A DNA stretch of 64,000 nucleotides from Marinobacter sp. THAF197a (GTDB lineage Bacteria > Pseudomonadota > Gammaproteobacteria > Pseudomonadales > Oleiphilaceae), in assembly GCF_009363275.1 (NCBI RefSeq), contig NZ_CP045324.1:2170001-2234000 (forward strand), read 5' to 3'. The position numbers were made by a program, and so were the translations under genes. This document shows, piece by piece, positions 1 to 8,687 of this stretch. Positions within the stretch are counted from its first letter, which is position 1. Each line of letters starts with the position of its first letter. The notes beneath the pieces are model-generated. The model was given only the letters and a program-made list of their open reading frames with translations. It did not search any database and was not told the origin of the DNA.

Positions 1-1113
1 GGCATTCGCAACCCGGCTGTACTGATCTCCGGTGTATTTCATCAGCGTGATGAAATCCACTTCTTCCTGGCCAGCGCCTGCCACCCTCAACTGACCCTCA
101 ATCACCCGGCGCACATTGCCCGCGTGGGTACGGCGGTCAGCGGGAAAAGCGTCACGGTAGATGGCCATGGCCTGGCTTTGCAGCTCCTCGGCCTCCTGGT
201 TGTGATACACACCCATACCAATCTCAAGCCCTAGCTGAATCACAAACCAGACGGACGCAACTGCAATCAGTGGCTTCCAGGGCTTCAACGGGCTGCTGCC
301 GCTCGTTTTAACGGAGAAGGCGCCCTGGCAGAGATTGACCGGATGGCACATATGATGATGGTGGGACCACGCCAGCAGCTCCAGCGCCGTAAATTCCAGG
401 GGCTTCTGCGCCAGATGTACCCGGCCATCGGCACCGCTCAGTTCCAACAATGCCGGCTGCCAGAGTTCCAGCTCGGGCTCGGTTCCATAAACCGTGACCG
501 GTATCTCCGCGACCACCTCTTCAGTGGCTGGCGCTGCGAGGGTAACCCCCAACATGCCCAGGTTGGCGGTCTGCAGTCGCAGCCACTCGCCTCGATGACT
601 TACCAGCATGGCCCACTCGCCGTCGAGGCAGGCGGTCCAGCCGTTATCGGTTGTCGGCAACAGGGAGGCGTCCGGGTAAATGGCATCCAGGCGCACGTGC
701 TCCCAGCCTGTAAACAGCTCTAACCACTGCCCCATTTGGGATTGATCTATTGCCGCAACATGGTATCCATCCGAGGTATGACGGCCAAGCGCTAGGTGGA
801 CGCTCTCGATATCCTGGGCAATCTGTTCTTCCACCGCGTATGGCAACGCCTGGTGTACGAACCGGCTTTGCTTGGCGGGAATGTCAGCCAGGCAAAACAG
901 GGCTTCGTCACCCGGAATAAGGCCGATCAGCAGCACTTTTTCCAATGCATTCTGGCCGAGTGTCTGCTCAATCGCATCCCGGGTATCTGCCGCACCACTG
1001 GCCTGGGTATCGCCACTGGCATCCTGTAACAGCCAGCTGAACAGCTGTGATTCCGGGTTCTGGTCCAGGTCTGCGAAGGGCGGGACCGGCCGAACAAAAA
1101 GGCGGTAAGACAT
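1..1113 (-). CDS. gspL: Type II secretion protein GspL (C-terminus cut by window edge)
   Basis: GspL is the inner-membrane assembly-platform protein that recruits the GspE ATPase in type II secretion. Translation from the ATG at 1113 gives 371 residues (start MSYRLFVRP) with no stop before the left edge, so the C-terminal end is missing. Residues 1 to about 260 fit the cytoplasmic actin-like domain. NLCQGAF at 260-266 resembles the conserved segment that precedes the membrane anchor, and a single hydrophobic segment follows at about 281-298 (PLIAVASVWFVIQL). The rest is the start of the periplasmic part. The start lies two bases after the gspK stop, so it is translated with that operon. An unusual run of four histidines sits at 251-254. 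Identity is inferred from position, domain layout and the NLCQG-type segment. Confidence 0.85.
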   Translation of the reverse strand, partial: MSYRLFVRPVPPFADLDQNPESQLFSWLLQDASGDTQASGAADTRDAIEQTLGQNALEKVLLIGLIPGDEALFCLADIPAKQSRFVHQALPYAVEEQIAQDIESVHLALGRHTSDGYHVAAIDQSQMGQWLELFTGWEHVRLDAIYPDASLLPTTDNGWTACLDGEWAMLVSHRGEWLRLQTANLGMLGVTLAAPATEEVVAEIPVTVYGTEPELELWQPALLELSGADGRVHLAQKPLEFTALELLAWSHHHHMCHPVNLCQGAFSVKTSGSSPLKPWKPLIAVASVWFVIQLGLEIGMGVYHNQEAEELQSQAMAIYRDAFPADRRTHAGNVRRVIEGQLRVAGAGQEEVDFITLMKYTGDQYSRVANA

Positions 1114-1115
1114 GG

Positions 1116-2126
1116 CTATCCTTCTGAGAATGTATAAGGCTCTTTGGTGATGCGATTCTTCTGCCCGGAATCCCTGTGAACCGTCCGGACTTCACCCTCG
1201 GGACTCCTGAATACCGTGCTGACCATATTAACGACACGATTATCGTAGGTAATCCGTGAAACAACTTCAAAAAAACGGGTTTGCAAGGTCAACCCGGTGG
1301 TTTTCAGCCCCATGCCGGAAAACTCGGGCAAAGCGAGGAAATCCTGTAAATTCTCAAACCGCTCTTCTTCCCTCTTGGCCAGAACTGACTCTGCCTGAGC
1401 TTCCGTCATGTCATCGTGCAACGACATCAACACCGCGCCAGTGGCGGTATTCACGTTGATCCCGATACCACTGACCGGCAGCGTACTGACATGAGGCCGG
1501 AGCGCCACATAGATTTCCTCGGTCATCCCATCGATCAGGCGTAATTCGGTGATTGACACAAACGGCTGATTGGCCGCCCGATACGCCGGCTCCGCTATCA
1601 GGTACTGGCCATCTTCGGCGCCATAGGCACTGATGGTCTGGTCATCTGCATCAATCCAGTCAATCAGTGCGTCGACTGAAACAGCGGTAATGCCGAGAGC
1701 CCGGAACAGCCGCACCAGTCTGTCGCGGGTCAAAGGGTCTACCTGGCCGTTTGGGGTAACCAGATCATTGAGATTGATGCGCCCTGCAAGGTCATCTATC
1801 TGAACCTCCGCCACGCCGTTGTCGTCCAGTGGCAGGATGGCAGCATATTGAGCCCAGAATTCATCGGGGCTGTCCACCATCACGCCGTCCTCCCGGTCCT
1901 GCTCAAAATCGCGTACCAGAATCCGGCGGGCGAACTCTTCGGCGCCCAGTGCAATGCTGTGCCCCTGCTGCTGCGCCAGGTAATGCCCGGCCTTGAACAC
2001 CTGAACACTTTGTTGCCTGCTCATGCCTGTGGCCAGCATCACCACCAGAGCCATGGCCAGCAGCACCATGATCAGTGCTACGCCCTGCTGTCCCGACGGC
2101 TTACTCTTGACCGGTTGCCGTGTCAT
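1116..2126 (-). CDS. gspK: Type II secretion minor pseudopilin GspK
   Basis: GspK is the large minor pseudopilin thought to cap the pseudopilus tip together with GspI and GspJ. The 336-residue product has a basic leader (TRQPVKSKPSGQQG) and a prepilin-type hydrophobic stretch starting VALIMVLLAMALVVML. It lacks the glutamate at position +5 of other pseudopilins, as is usual for GspK. Downstream come the large globular domain (DLAGRINLNDL, ALIDWIDADDQ) and helix-hairpin-helix-like segments (VNVNTATGAVLM type). The length matches the family. The ATG at 2126 overlaps the gspJ stop by four bases (ATGA), indicating translational coupling. GspL follows after two bases. Confidence 0.93.
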   Translation of the reverse strand: MTRQPVKSKPSGQQGVALIMVLLAMALVVMLATGMSRQQSVQVFKAGHYLAQQQGHSIALGAEEFARRILVRDFEQDREDGVMVDSPDEFWAQYAAILPLDDNGVAEVQIDDLAGRINLNDLVTPNGQVDPLTRDRLVRLFRALGITAVSVDALIDWIDADDQTISAYGAEDGQYLIAEPAYRAANQPFVSITELRLIDGMTEEIYVALRPHVSTLPVSGIGINVNTATGAVLMSLHDDMTEAQAESVLAKREEERFENLQDFLALPEFSGMGLKTTGLTLQTRFFEVVSRITYDNRVVNMVSTVFRSPEGEVRTVHRDSGQKNRITKEPYTFSEG

Positions 2127-2884
2127 GTGCCGGTACCTTGCTGGGTATCCTGAACTTCCTGAGATTCTTCTTCATCGGTATCCGAGTTGCCCGTTGCCTC
2201 CTGCTGCTGGTTAACCACGGCCTGTGCCTGGGCAAGGTCAAAGTCAGCCAGGGCAAAGGTTCTGACCAGTTCTCCGAACAGTTCATGCTCCAGAGTAATT
2301 TCAATGCCCCTCGGCATGGGCAGGACTGGCCTCGCACCGGGCGACAGGCTGGCGAGGTCCTGATCTGACGGCCAGTCGTCCTGCCAGTTCAGTTGACTGT
2401 TCAGAAAGCGAATTTCGAGCGACACCACGTTGTCCAGTAACAGCAGATCCTGGCTGTTATCTTCCTGCCCCTGGTCAACCGTCGGCCAGTAGCGGCGCCG
2501 GAGCTCGGTCCCGGTGTATTCCCAGGCAACCCGTTGCAGCCCACTGCGCCTCAGGCCAAGGGGGTTGCGCCAACCCTGGCGGGTTAATACCAGCTCAAAA
2601 GCGTCCTCACGACTGCTGAGTGCGGGCCGGAAGTCGCCGTAGACATCCCGAATCGGCCGGTTAACCAATTGGTTCAGGTCCCTCTCCAGCAGTAACATGG
2701 TTTTCTGGAGGTTTTCGAACTCGCCAGACACATCATTTACCCGGTCCCGCGCAGTCACCACGCCATTGATCACCTGCCATACGCCGAGGCCGATAACAGC
2801 GGTGATGGTCACCGCAATCAACACTTCCATCAAGGTAAAACCGGAACTGGTGTGAAGACCTGAATAGCCTGAACGGGAGCGCAT
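2123..2884 (-). CDS. gspJ: Type II secretion minor pseudopilin GspJ
   Basis: GspJ is a minor pseudopilin that forms the pseudopilus tip complex with GspI and GspK. The 253-residue product has the prepilin peptidase site SG|FTLMEVLIAV near residue 16, with the conserved E at +5, followed by an N-terminal helix and a globular domain. I chose ATG at 2884, which overlaps the gspI stop by one base (TGATG) and has a GGAG ribosome site five bases upstream. A GTG one codon earlier (2887) is possible. The tail is rich in glutamate, glutamine and aspartate (QQQEATGNSDTDEEESQE), longer and more acidic than in most GspJ proteins. Confidence 0.92.
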   Translation of the reverse strand: MRSRSGYSGLHTSSGFTLMEVLIAVTITAVIGLGVWQVINGVVTARDRVNDVSGEFENLQKTMLLLERDLNQLVNRPIRDVYGDFRPALSSREDAFELVLTRQGWRNPLGLRRSGLQRVAWEYTGTELRRRYWPTVDQGQEDNSQDLLLLDNVVSLEIRFLNSQLNWQDDWPSDQDLASLSPGARPVLPMPRGIEITLEHELFGELVRTFALADFDLAQAQAVVNQQQEATGNSDTDEEESQEVQDTQQGTGT

Positions 2885-3261
2885 CACTTCTCCCCAAGAA
2901 ATGCTGACAGGGTATGCACCGGAACCGGGTCGCCCCCACTGTCAGTGTAGCGGGCAACGGTTACTTCCACCCGACGCATGCTCGGCTCGGCGGTACCTTG
3001 AACAACCGTGGTGACCCGCCACCGGTACTGGCCGAAATCCTGATCATCGGAGTTTTCGGAAATGCCCGGCAACGCCTCTTGCAAACGGAGTTCATTAATC
3101 CGGTTATCGGCCACCCAGCCGGCCAGGGTTTTATCGCGAACCCGTTCGTAGCTTGCGATGTACTGGCTACCCACCTCCGCTGCGGCGGTGGCGATCAACC
3201 CGAACACCAGCAAGGCAATCAGCACTTCAAGCAGCGTGAAACCTCTGACTGTGTTTACCAT
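2884..3261 (-). CDS. gspI: Type II secretion minor pseudopilin GspI
   Basis: GspI is the minor pseudopilin proposed to nucleate the pseudopilus tip. It is 125 residues long, the usual size. The short leader MVNTVRG precedes the prepilin peptidase site RG|FTLLEVLIALLVFGL, with glutamate at +5. The motif VADNRINELRL in the globular part is typical of the family. Its start at 3261 overlaps the end of gspH by seven bases, and its stop overlaps the gspJ start, so the minor pseudopilins form one coupled cassette. Confidence 0.93.
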   Translation of the reverse strand: MVNTVRGFTLLEVLIALLVFGLIATAAAEVGSQYIASYERVRDKTLAGWVADNRINELRLQEALPGISENSDDQDFGQYRWRVTTVVQGTAEPSMRRVEVTVARYTDSGGDPVPVHTLSAFLGEK

Positions 3262-3791
3262 GCCTCATCCTCACTGCCCGGCTTTCGCCACTGAAGCGGG
3301 GATACACCGTCAGATTCGATTACGTGCATGTCGTCGGTGTTGTTGCCGATGGTGAACTCAATAATAAAGGGTGTGGTTTCGCCACTGGAGAAAAACACCA
3401 CATCCGGGCGCAGACGATCTTCTGCCGAGGTCAGGCGGGGCGCGTCGTTCTCAATGTAATCAGTGAGGGTTAGCCATTCAGGCAAGGGCCTGGCACGGAA
3501 CAGCCGCTCCCCGGACAACTTCCATTCACCGGTGTCATCCTGATACGACACGAATCGGTAGTTGTCGTCCTCAATTAACAGCCCAAGCTCCAGATTGTTC
3601 AGGATCGCCTGTTCCGATGCGGTTTGCATCAGCAGGAACAGATCCTGAACGGTATTCTCCAACTCTCGCTTCTGGGAACTTCCGGCCATGTTGAACACCG
3701 CCAACGCGGCCAGAAGCCCGACAATAATCAGGACAACCAGAATTTCAATCAGCGTAAAACCGATTTGGTTCGCCCTGCGTTTCACAATCAA
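3255..3791 (-). CDS. gspH: Type II secretion minor pseudopilin GspH
   Basis: GspH is the minor pseudopilin linked to the pseudopilus body. The 178-residue product has a leader IVKRRANQIG, then the cleavage and helix region FTLIEILVVLIIVGLLAAL, then a beta-rich C-terminal domain (VVFFSSGETTPFIIEF) typical of GspH. The frame opens with TTG at 3791, directly abutting the gspG stop. A GGGA sits five bases upstream, which supports TTG. A GTG two codons later (3785) also works, and no ATG is available before the mature protein, so initiation uses a rare start codon. Confidence 0.9.
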   Translation of the reverse strand: MIVKRRANQIGFTLIEILVVLIIVGLLAALAVFNMAGSSQKRELENTVQDLFLLMQTASEQAILNNLELGLLIEDDNYRFVSYQDDTGEWKLSGERLFRARPLPEWLTLTDYIENDAPRLTSAEDRLRPDVVFFSSGETTPFIIEFTIGNNTDDMHVIESDGVSPLQWRKPGSEDEAW

Positions 3792-4241
3792 TCAGTTCCC
3801 GGTTTTCCAGACACTGATATCGGCAGCATCACCCTCGCCACCCTCCTGGCCGTCAGAGCCGAAGGAGTACAGATCGTAGGGACCCTCCGTTCCGGGGCTC
3901 ACGTACTGGTACTCGTTACCCCAGGGATCTTCCGGGACGCTTTTCAGGTAGCCGTCTGCGTTCCAGTTACGGGGTTCGGGTGATCCACTGGGCCGGCGCA
4001 CCAACGCTTCCAGACCTTGCTGTGTAGACGGGTAATGGCTGTTATCCAGGCGGTAGAGGTCCAGGGCATTGGCAATATTGCTGAGCTGGGTTTCCGCCAC
4101 CGTCACTTTAGCCTGGTCGCTACGGCCCATGATGTTGGGTGCCACAATCGCTACCAGCAAGCCAAGGATGACCATCACCACCATGATTTCAATCAGCGTG
4201 AAGCCTTTGTTACGGGCCTGGTTCGGGTTCTGTTTCATACT
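3792..4241 (-). CDS. gspG: Type II secretion major pseudopilin GspG
   Basis: GspG is the major pseudopilin that polymerises into the periplasmic pseudopilus. The leader MKQNPNQARNKG is followed by the peptidase site and helix FTLIEIMVVMVILGLLVAIV, with E at +5. The C-terminal region carries the GspG signature of ordered loops ending in a calcium-binding segment (YSFGSDGQEGGEGDAADISVW region). Start choice is uncertain: ATG codons lie at 4259, 4256, 4247 and 4241. I favour 4241 because a GGAA lies eight bases upstream and the leader length is normal. The longest form would add six residues. Confidence 0.94.
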   Translation of the reverse strand, partial: SMKQNPNQARNKGFTLIEIMVVMVILGLLVAIVAPNIMGRSDQAKVTVAETQLSNIANALDLYRLDNSHYPSTQQGLEALVRRPSGSPEPRNWNADGYLKSVPEDPWGNEYQYVSPGTEGPYDLYSFGSDGQEGGEGDAADISVWKTGN

Positions 4242-4298
4242 CATCGTTCCACTCATCATTGACCTGGGTCTTGGGTTAGTCAGTCTTCAAGGCAGGCA

Positions 4299-5513
4299 TC
4301 AGCCCACCAGATTGCTCATGTTCAGAATGGGCAGCATGATCGCCAATACGATGATCAGCACCACAACGCCCATCACCAGCAGCATCAACGGCTCAAACAG
4401 GCCGACAATGGCGGCAATTTTCGACTGCAGGGTGTTCTCCTGCATCCGGGCGGTGCGCTCCAGCATGCCGTCCAGCTCACCACTGGCCTCGCCACTGGCA
4501 ATCATGTGCAACATCATTGGCGGAAAGTAGCCAGTCTGATCCAGCGACCGATGCAACGAGCCGCCCTCGCTGACTTTACGTGCTGCATCTTTCAGTTCTT
4601 TTCGAAGGTAGTCGTTAGACAGTACCTCACCGGCGATTTTCATGGCCTCCACCAGTGGCACACCACTGGTGGTCAGGATGCTCAGGGTGCTTGCATAACG
4701 CGCAGTGTTCACACCCCGAACCATGCCCGAGAACAACGGAAGATGTAACAACTGCTTGTGAAATTTCATCCGGAACCCGGGTTTGTTCAGGGCAATCCGA
4801 AATCCAACCAGCGCCAACATCAGCAAGATAAAGAGATAGACACCATAAGTGCCGAGAAATTCCGACACCGATAACATGGCCATGGTCAGCCCGGGCAAGT
4901 CCTGCCCTTGCCTCACAAACACCTCGATGATATCCGGCACCACGTAGGTCAGCAGGAAAACTACAATGGCGATAGCAACCACACTGAGAATGATCGGGTA
5001 GATCGCGGCCAACTGAATTTTTTGCCGGGCTTCCTGGCGGTTTTCGGTGTAGTCCGCCAGCCGGTTCAGTACCAGGTCCAGGTGCCCGGCATGCTCACCG
5101 GCGGCGACTGTCGAGCGATAAAGCCGGGGAAACGCCCTTGGAAACTCACCAAAACTGTCCGCCAGGGTGTAGCCTTCCATCACTTTGGCCCGAATCGCAA
5201 TCAACATACTGCGGATGCGGGGTTTGGTGGATTGCTGGGCAGCAGCACTGAGCGCCTGTTCGATGGGAATCCCTGACTGAATCAGGGTGGCCAGTTGGCG
5301 GGTGACCAGGGCAAGGTCCGCAGCACTCAGGGAGCCTCGATTACTGAACGGGTTAGTACGAGCCTGTTGTTTGTCAACGGCCGGTTCAACGGTCAGCGGG
5401 GTTAACCCTCTCTCCCGCAATTGCTGGCGCACGGCACGAGCAGCGTCTGCCTCCAGAACACCCTGTTTCTGCTTTCCCCGTTGGTCCAGCGCTTTGTAAA
5501 CGTAGGCTGGCAT
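4299..5513 (-). CDS. gspF: Type II secretion inner-membrane platform protein GspF
   Basis: GspF is the polytopic inner-membrane protein of the secretion platform, which contacts GspE and GspL. The 404-residue product starts MPAYVYKALDQRGK, the family's conserved opening. It has two T2SS-F domains (about 70-195 and 270-395). The hydrophobic segments lie near 170-190 (IILSVVAIAIVVFLLTYVV), 220-240 and 375-400 (LMLLVMGVVVLIIVLAIMLPIL). The motif SGIPIEQALSA is family-typical. It begins four bases after the gspE stop and ends about 57 bases before gspG, the only sizeable gap inside the operon. Confidence 0.95.
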   Translation of the reverse strand: MPAYVYKALDQRGKQKQGVLEADAARAVRQQLRERGLTPLTVEPAVDKQQARTNPFSNRGSLSAADLALVTRQLATLIQSGIPIEQALSAAAQQSTKPRIRSMLIAIRAKVMEGYTLADSFGEFPRAFPRLYRSTVAAGEHAGHLDLVLNRLADYTENRQEARQKIQLAAIYPIILSVVAIAIVVFLLTYVVPDIIEVFVRQGQDLPGLTMAMLSVSEFLGTYGVYLFILLMLALVGFRIALNKPGFRMKFHKQLLHLPLFSGMVRGVNTARYASTLSILTTSGVPLVEAMKIAGEVLSNDYLRKELKDAARKVSEGGSLHRSLDQTGYFPPMMLHMIASGEASGELDGMLERTARMQENTLQSKIAAIVGLFEPLMLLVMGVVVLIIVLAIMLPILNMSNLVG

Positions 5514-5516
5514 GAA

Positions 5517-7058
5517 TTACTGGCTCCGGTGGGTAACGCGCAGAACTTCTTCCACGGTGGTCGTGCCTTCCAGGATTTTTTTGACCCCGTCTGCGTGAAT
5601 ACTCGGACTGCGGAGGCGAGCGGCTTTCTCCAGGTCCATCTCCCCTGCTCGTTTGTGAATCAGCGTGCTGATTTCTTCGGTAATTTCCACCACCTCATAG
5701 ATACCGATACGCCCACGGTATCCCAGCTGGTTACAGTGTTCACAGCCTTTGGCCCGATAAATGGTGGGCGGATTGGCTGGGTCCTGCTGCAGGAATTCGC
5801 AATGTTCTTCGGTCGGCGTATAGGGTTCGCGACAATGGGTACACAACACCCGCACCAGACGCTGGGCAACAATACCCACCAGGCTTGAGGAAATCAGGAA
5901 GGGTTCAATGCCCATATCCATCAAGCGGGTAATGGCACCCACTGCAGTATTGGTATGCAGGGTTGAGAGCACAAGGTGACCGGTCAAACTGGCCTGAACG
6001 GCAATCTCCGCCGTTTCCAGATCCCGGATTTCACCAATCATGACCACATCCGGGTCCTGGCGCAGGATAGCCCGAAGCCCCCGGGCGAAGGTCATATCCA
6101 CCTTGGTGTTGACCTGGGTCTGGCCGATACCAGGCAGGTTGTACTCGATGGGGTCTTCGACGGTCAGAATATTGCGGCTTCGGTCGTTGATCTCCTGCAA
6201 TGACGCGTACAGGGTTGTCGACTTACCGGAACCGGTCGGGCCAGTAACCAGAAGAATCCCGTAAGGGCGGTAGATGAGTTTGCGCAGGATCTTGAGGTCA
6301 TTTCCCGCCATGCCCAGGGATTCCAGCCGAATGGTACCCGCCTGTTTATCCAGCAAACGCAGCACCACCCGCTCGCCACTGGACGACGGCATGGTGGACA
6401 CCCGGATATCCACTTCCCGTCCTGCCACCCGGAGCGCTATACGGCCATCCTGGGGTACCCGCTTTTCAGCGATATCCAGTTTTGCCATAACCTTGATGCG
6501 GGAAACCAGCAAAGGCGCCAGAGCCCGTTTCGGCTGAACCACCTCACGCAGCACGCCATCAACGCGGAAGCGCACTACCAGGTGCTTTTCATAGGTTTCG
6601 ATATGCACGTCCGAAGCGTTGGTCTTCACCGCCTCAGTGAGAATGGCGTTGATCAGGCGAATGATCGGGGCGTCGTCTTCCTGCTCCAGAAGATCTTCGG
6701 TCTCCGGCACGGAATCCGCCAGCGATGCCAGGTCCATGTCATCGCCAATACCCTCCACCATCTGCATGGCTTCGGCCGAATCGTTCTGATATGCAGCGTT
6801 CAGGGCCTGGTCAAAACGGTTTGCTTCAATTGTGGTAAAGCGGGCCCGACCACCACTGATCCGGTTTGCTTCAGCAAGTGCAGAGTGGGACGCACCCGGT
6901 CGCACCAGGATAATCGCTTCACCGTCTTCATTGCGGGTAAGAATGACACCGTTGCGCTTGGCAAAGGTGAACGGAAGACGGCCCAGCGGCGCATCCTGCG
7001 GCTGCATTTCGGTTTCGGTGGTCAAGGGCTTCCTCGTTGTTTCCGTCAGATCATTCAT
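5517..7058 (-). CDS. gspE: Type II secretion ATPase GspE
   Basis: GspE is the cytoplasmic hexameric ATPase that powers pseudopilus assembly. The 513-residue product has the N1E-type domain at about 20-110, then the ATPase core. The Walker A motif GPTGSGKS is at about 273-280, the Asp box near ILTVEDPIEY, Walker B near DPDVVMIGEIRD and the His box near LSTLHTN. A four-cysteine zinc motif (CTHC and CEHC, spaced about 30 residues) is intact. It is the first gene of the minus-strand operon, and its promoter must lie in the 186-base gap shared with gspC. The N-terminus is the standard GspE type and lacks the MshEN motif found in the protein at 52054-52800. Confidence 0.96.
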   Translation of the reverse strand: MNDLTETTRKPLTTETEMQPQDAPLGRLPFTFAKRNGVILTRNEDGEAIILVRPGASHSALAEANRISGGRARFTTIEANRFDQALNAAYQNDSAEAMQMVEGIGDDMDLASLADSVPETEDLLEQEDDAPIIRLINAILTEAVKTNASDVHIETYEKHLVVRFRVDGVLREVVQPKRALAPLLVSRIKVMAKLDIAEKRVPQDGRIALRVAGREVDIRVSTMPSSSGERVVLRLLDKQAGTIRLESLGMAGNDLKILRKLIYRPYGILLVTGPTGSGKSTTLYASLQEINDRSRNILTVEDPIEYNLPGIGQTQVNTKVDMTFARGLRAILRQDPDVVMIGEIRDLETAEIAVQASLTGHLVLSTLHTNTAVGAITRLMDMGIEPFLISSSLVGIVAQRLVRVLCTHCREPYTPTEEHCEFLQQDPANPPTIYRAKGCEHCNQLGYRGRIGIYEVVEITEEISTLIHKRAGEMDLEKAARLRSPSIHADGVKKILEGTTTVEEVLRVTHRSQ

Positions 7059-7244
7059 TATTCTTCTGGGACTTTCCGGCGCTGGAAAAATCCTTTAATT
7101 CTTTAGCCATACAAAGGCACTAAAAAAGGCTACCACAGGAATGGGAACCACTGAACAACTCTATACACTATACTGCCACTAATTCATTTCAGTCTGATAA
7201 CCTGTGAGCTTTTTACGCCTACGATCATTCATTCAGGAAACCCG

Positions 7245-7910
7245 ATGCTCGCTCTTGATCAAAGGATACCATTGTTACTTGCGGTGACTGCGGTTGTGGC
7301 CATGCTAGGGCTGACCAGTTGGCAGGCATACCAGTTCTGGCAAAACGAGTCGCAGCGTACGCTGCCCCAGGTGCAGACAGCGGGTAACAACACCGACACA
7401 CCAAGACAGAACGTGCCTGAGGTACAGCTGGCAAACCTGACCCTGTTCGGTACAGCTTCGGATACCGGTGGCGCAGTGGAGGTGGATACCGAAAATCTGC
7501 CAGAAACCAACCTCAGGCTTTCGCTGCGCGGTGTGTTGGCTGCTGACGGCGAATTCCCGGGCAGCGCGCTGATTGAAGATGACAAGGGCAAGACCGAAGC
7601 GTACCTGGTAGGCAACGAGCTTCCCGGTAACGCCAAGCTACGCACCGTGTTCCCTAACCGTGTCATCATCGAGCGCGCTGGCAAACTCGAAAACCTCTAT
7701 TTTCCGGAGCTTGATGATCGTTCAGGCGTTTCTCTGGCCAGTAGCAATGCAGAATCACTCGACCAGGAGATACAGCAACGGCAAACACCACAGCCTGCAC
7801 AACGTGCATCATCCAGCGGCACGGCCACGCCAGCGGGCGAACAACAACGTAGAGAGGAGATCAGACAGCGACTGGAGCAGTTACGCCAACGGCTACAGAA
7901 CAGTAACTGA
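7245..7910 (+). CDS. gspC: Type II secretion protein GspC (no PDZ domain)
   Basis: GspC links the inner-membrane platform to the outer-membrane secretin GspD. The 221-residue product has a short cytoplasmic start, one membrane segment at about 9-28 (LLLAVTAVVAMLGLTSW), and the homology region at about 60-150 (VQLANLTLFG, NLRLSLRGVLAADG, SALIEDDKGK, VIIERAGKLENLYF). The tail is low-complexity and Gln/Arg-rich (EEIRQRLEQLRQRLQ) and probably coiled coil. No PDZ domain is present. AGGAAA precedes the ATG at 7245. It is transcribed divergently from gspE, and the following gene is a LapG-type protease instead of gspD, so gspD must be elsewhere. Confidence 0.85.
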   Translation: MLALDQRIPLLLAVTAVVAMLGLTSWQAYQFWQNESQRTLPQVQTAGNNTDTPRQNVPEVQLANLTLFGTASDTGGAVEVDTENLPETNLRLSLRGVLAADGEFPGSALIEDDKGKTEAYLVGNELPGNAKLRTVFPNRVIIERAGKLENLYFPELDDRSGVSLASSNAESLDQEIQQRQTPQPAQRASSSGTATPAGEQQRREEIRQRLEQLRQRLQNSN

Positions 7911-7918
7911 GGCCTGAT

Positions 7919-8578
7919 ATGGCAACGGCAACCTGGTCTGCACGTCGCCACTCCATCCTCATCCCCCTGGTGTTTGCTTTTTCCCTGGCGGGCGCCATTG
8001 AGCTCAGCGACCGGCTGATGACCTACGTGCGGAGTGAATTCGGCCAGGAAGCCCATCAGAGGCTGCAAGACTGGCAGCGGCTGCATCAATTGGCCCGTAA
8101 TGCCCCCATCGACCGACAGCTTCGTCTGGTCAACTCGTTCTTCAATCGGATCCCTTTCGTCAGTGACATCCAGCATTGGGGGGAGGAAGACTACTGGGCC
8201 ACCCCGGTAGAATTGCTAACCACCAACGGCGGAGACTGCGAAGACTTCTCCATTGCCAAGTATCTGACACTACGAGCCATGGGCGTTCCCGACGAAGAAC
8301 TGCGTATTGTCTATGTCAAAGCCCTGGAGCTGAACCAGGCCCACATGGTTCTGGCCTGGTACAAGACCCCGGACGCCGATCCGTTGATCCTTGACAACCT
8401 GATAAACGACATTAGACCTGCCTCGCAAAGAACTGATCTGGAACCAGTTTATAGCTTTAACGGTGAAGGCCTCTGGCTCAACCGTTCCTCCGGGGAGCGC
8501 TCGAGGATTGGCGATGCCCAGAGGCTTGAGCACTGGCAGGACCTGAACCGACGTTTGACCGAGTCCCTGCGACACTGA
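7919..8578 (+). CDS. lapG: LapG-type periplasmic cysteine protease (BTLCP family)
   Basis: This is a bacterial transglutaminase-like cysteine proteinase. In Pseudomonas, LapG cleaves the N-terminus of the large adhesin LapA and releases cells from biofilm when the cyclic-di-GMP sensor LapD lets it go. The 219-residue product has a signal-like hydrophobic N-terminus (LIPLVFAFSLAGAIEL). A complete catalytic triad is visible: Cys107 in NGGDCEDF, His142 in NQAHMVLAWY and Asp159 in LILDNLIND. A GAGG ribosome site precedes ATG 7919, eight bases after gspC. No LapD or LapA homologue is in the window, so the substrate and regulator are inferred to be encoded elsewhere. Confidence 0.87.
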   Translation: MATATWSARRHSILIPLVFAFSLAGAIELSDRLMTYVRSEFGQEAHQRLQDWQRLHQLARNAPIDRQLRLVNSFFNRIPFVSDIQHWGEEDYWATPVELLTTNGGDCEDFSIAKYLTLRAMGVPDEELRIVYVKALELNQAHMVLAWYKTPDADPLILDNLINDIRPASQRTDLEPVYSFNGEGLWLNRSSGERSRIGDAQRLEHWQDLNRRLTESLRH

Positions 8579-8587
8579 TGTTTCACC

Positions 8588-8640
8588 TGGCGCCAAATGA
8601 CAAAGCCACTGTCGCACTCTGCCACTGGGTTTTGGCGCCA
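8588..8640. repeat. Inverted repeat built from two TGGCGCCA palindromes
   Basis: TGGCGCCA occurs at 8588-8595 and 8633-8640, centres 45 bases apart. With flanking bases they form 10-base inverted arms (TGGCGCCAAA and TTTGGCGCCA) around a loop of about 33 bases. The repeat lies between the lapG stop and the AGPS-like gene. It may be a terminator-like stem without a T-tract or a paired binding site for a dimeric regulator of the downstream operon. Confidence 0.5.
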
Positions 8641-8687
8641 ACGCTATAGAATGCCGACACTTTTCATGAAATCGGGAGTTGTGGTCG

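Noticed and set aside
8661..8687. Upstream TTG start for the AGPS-like gene (8679)
   Set aside because: ATG 8688 has GGAG at good spacing; the TTG adds only three residues.
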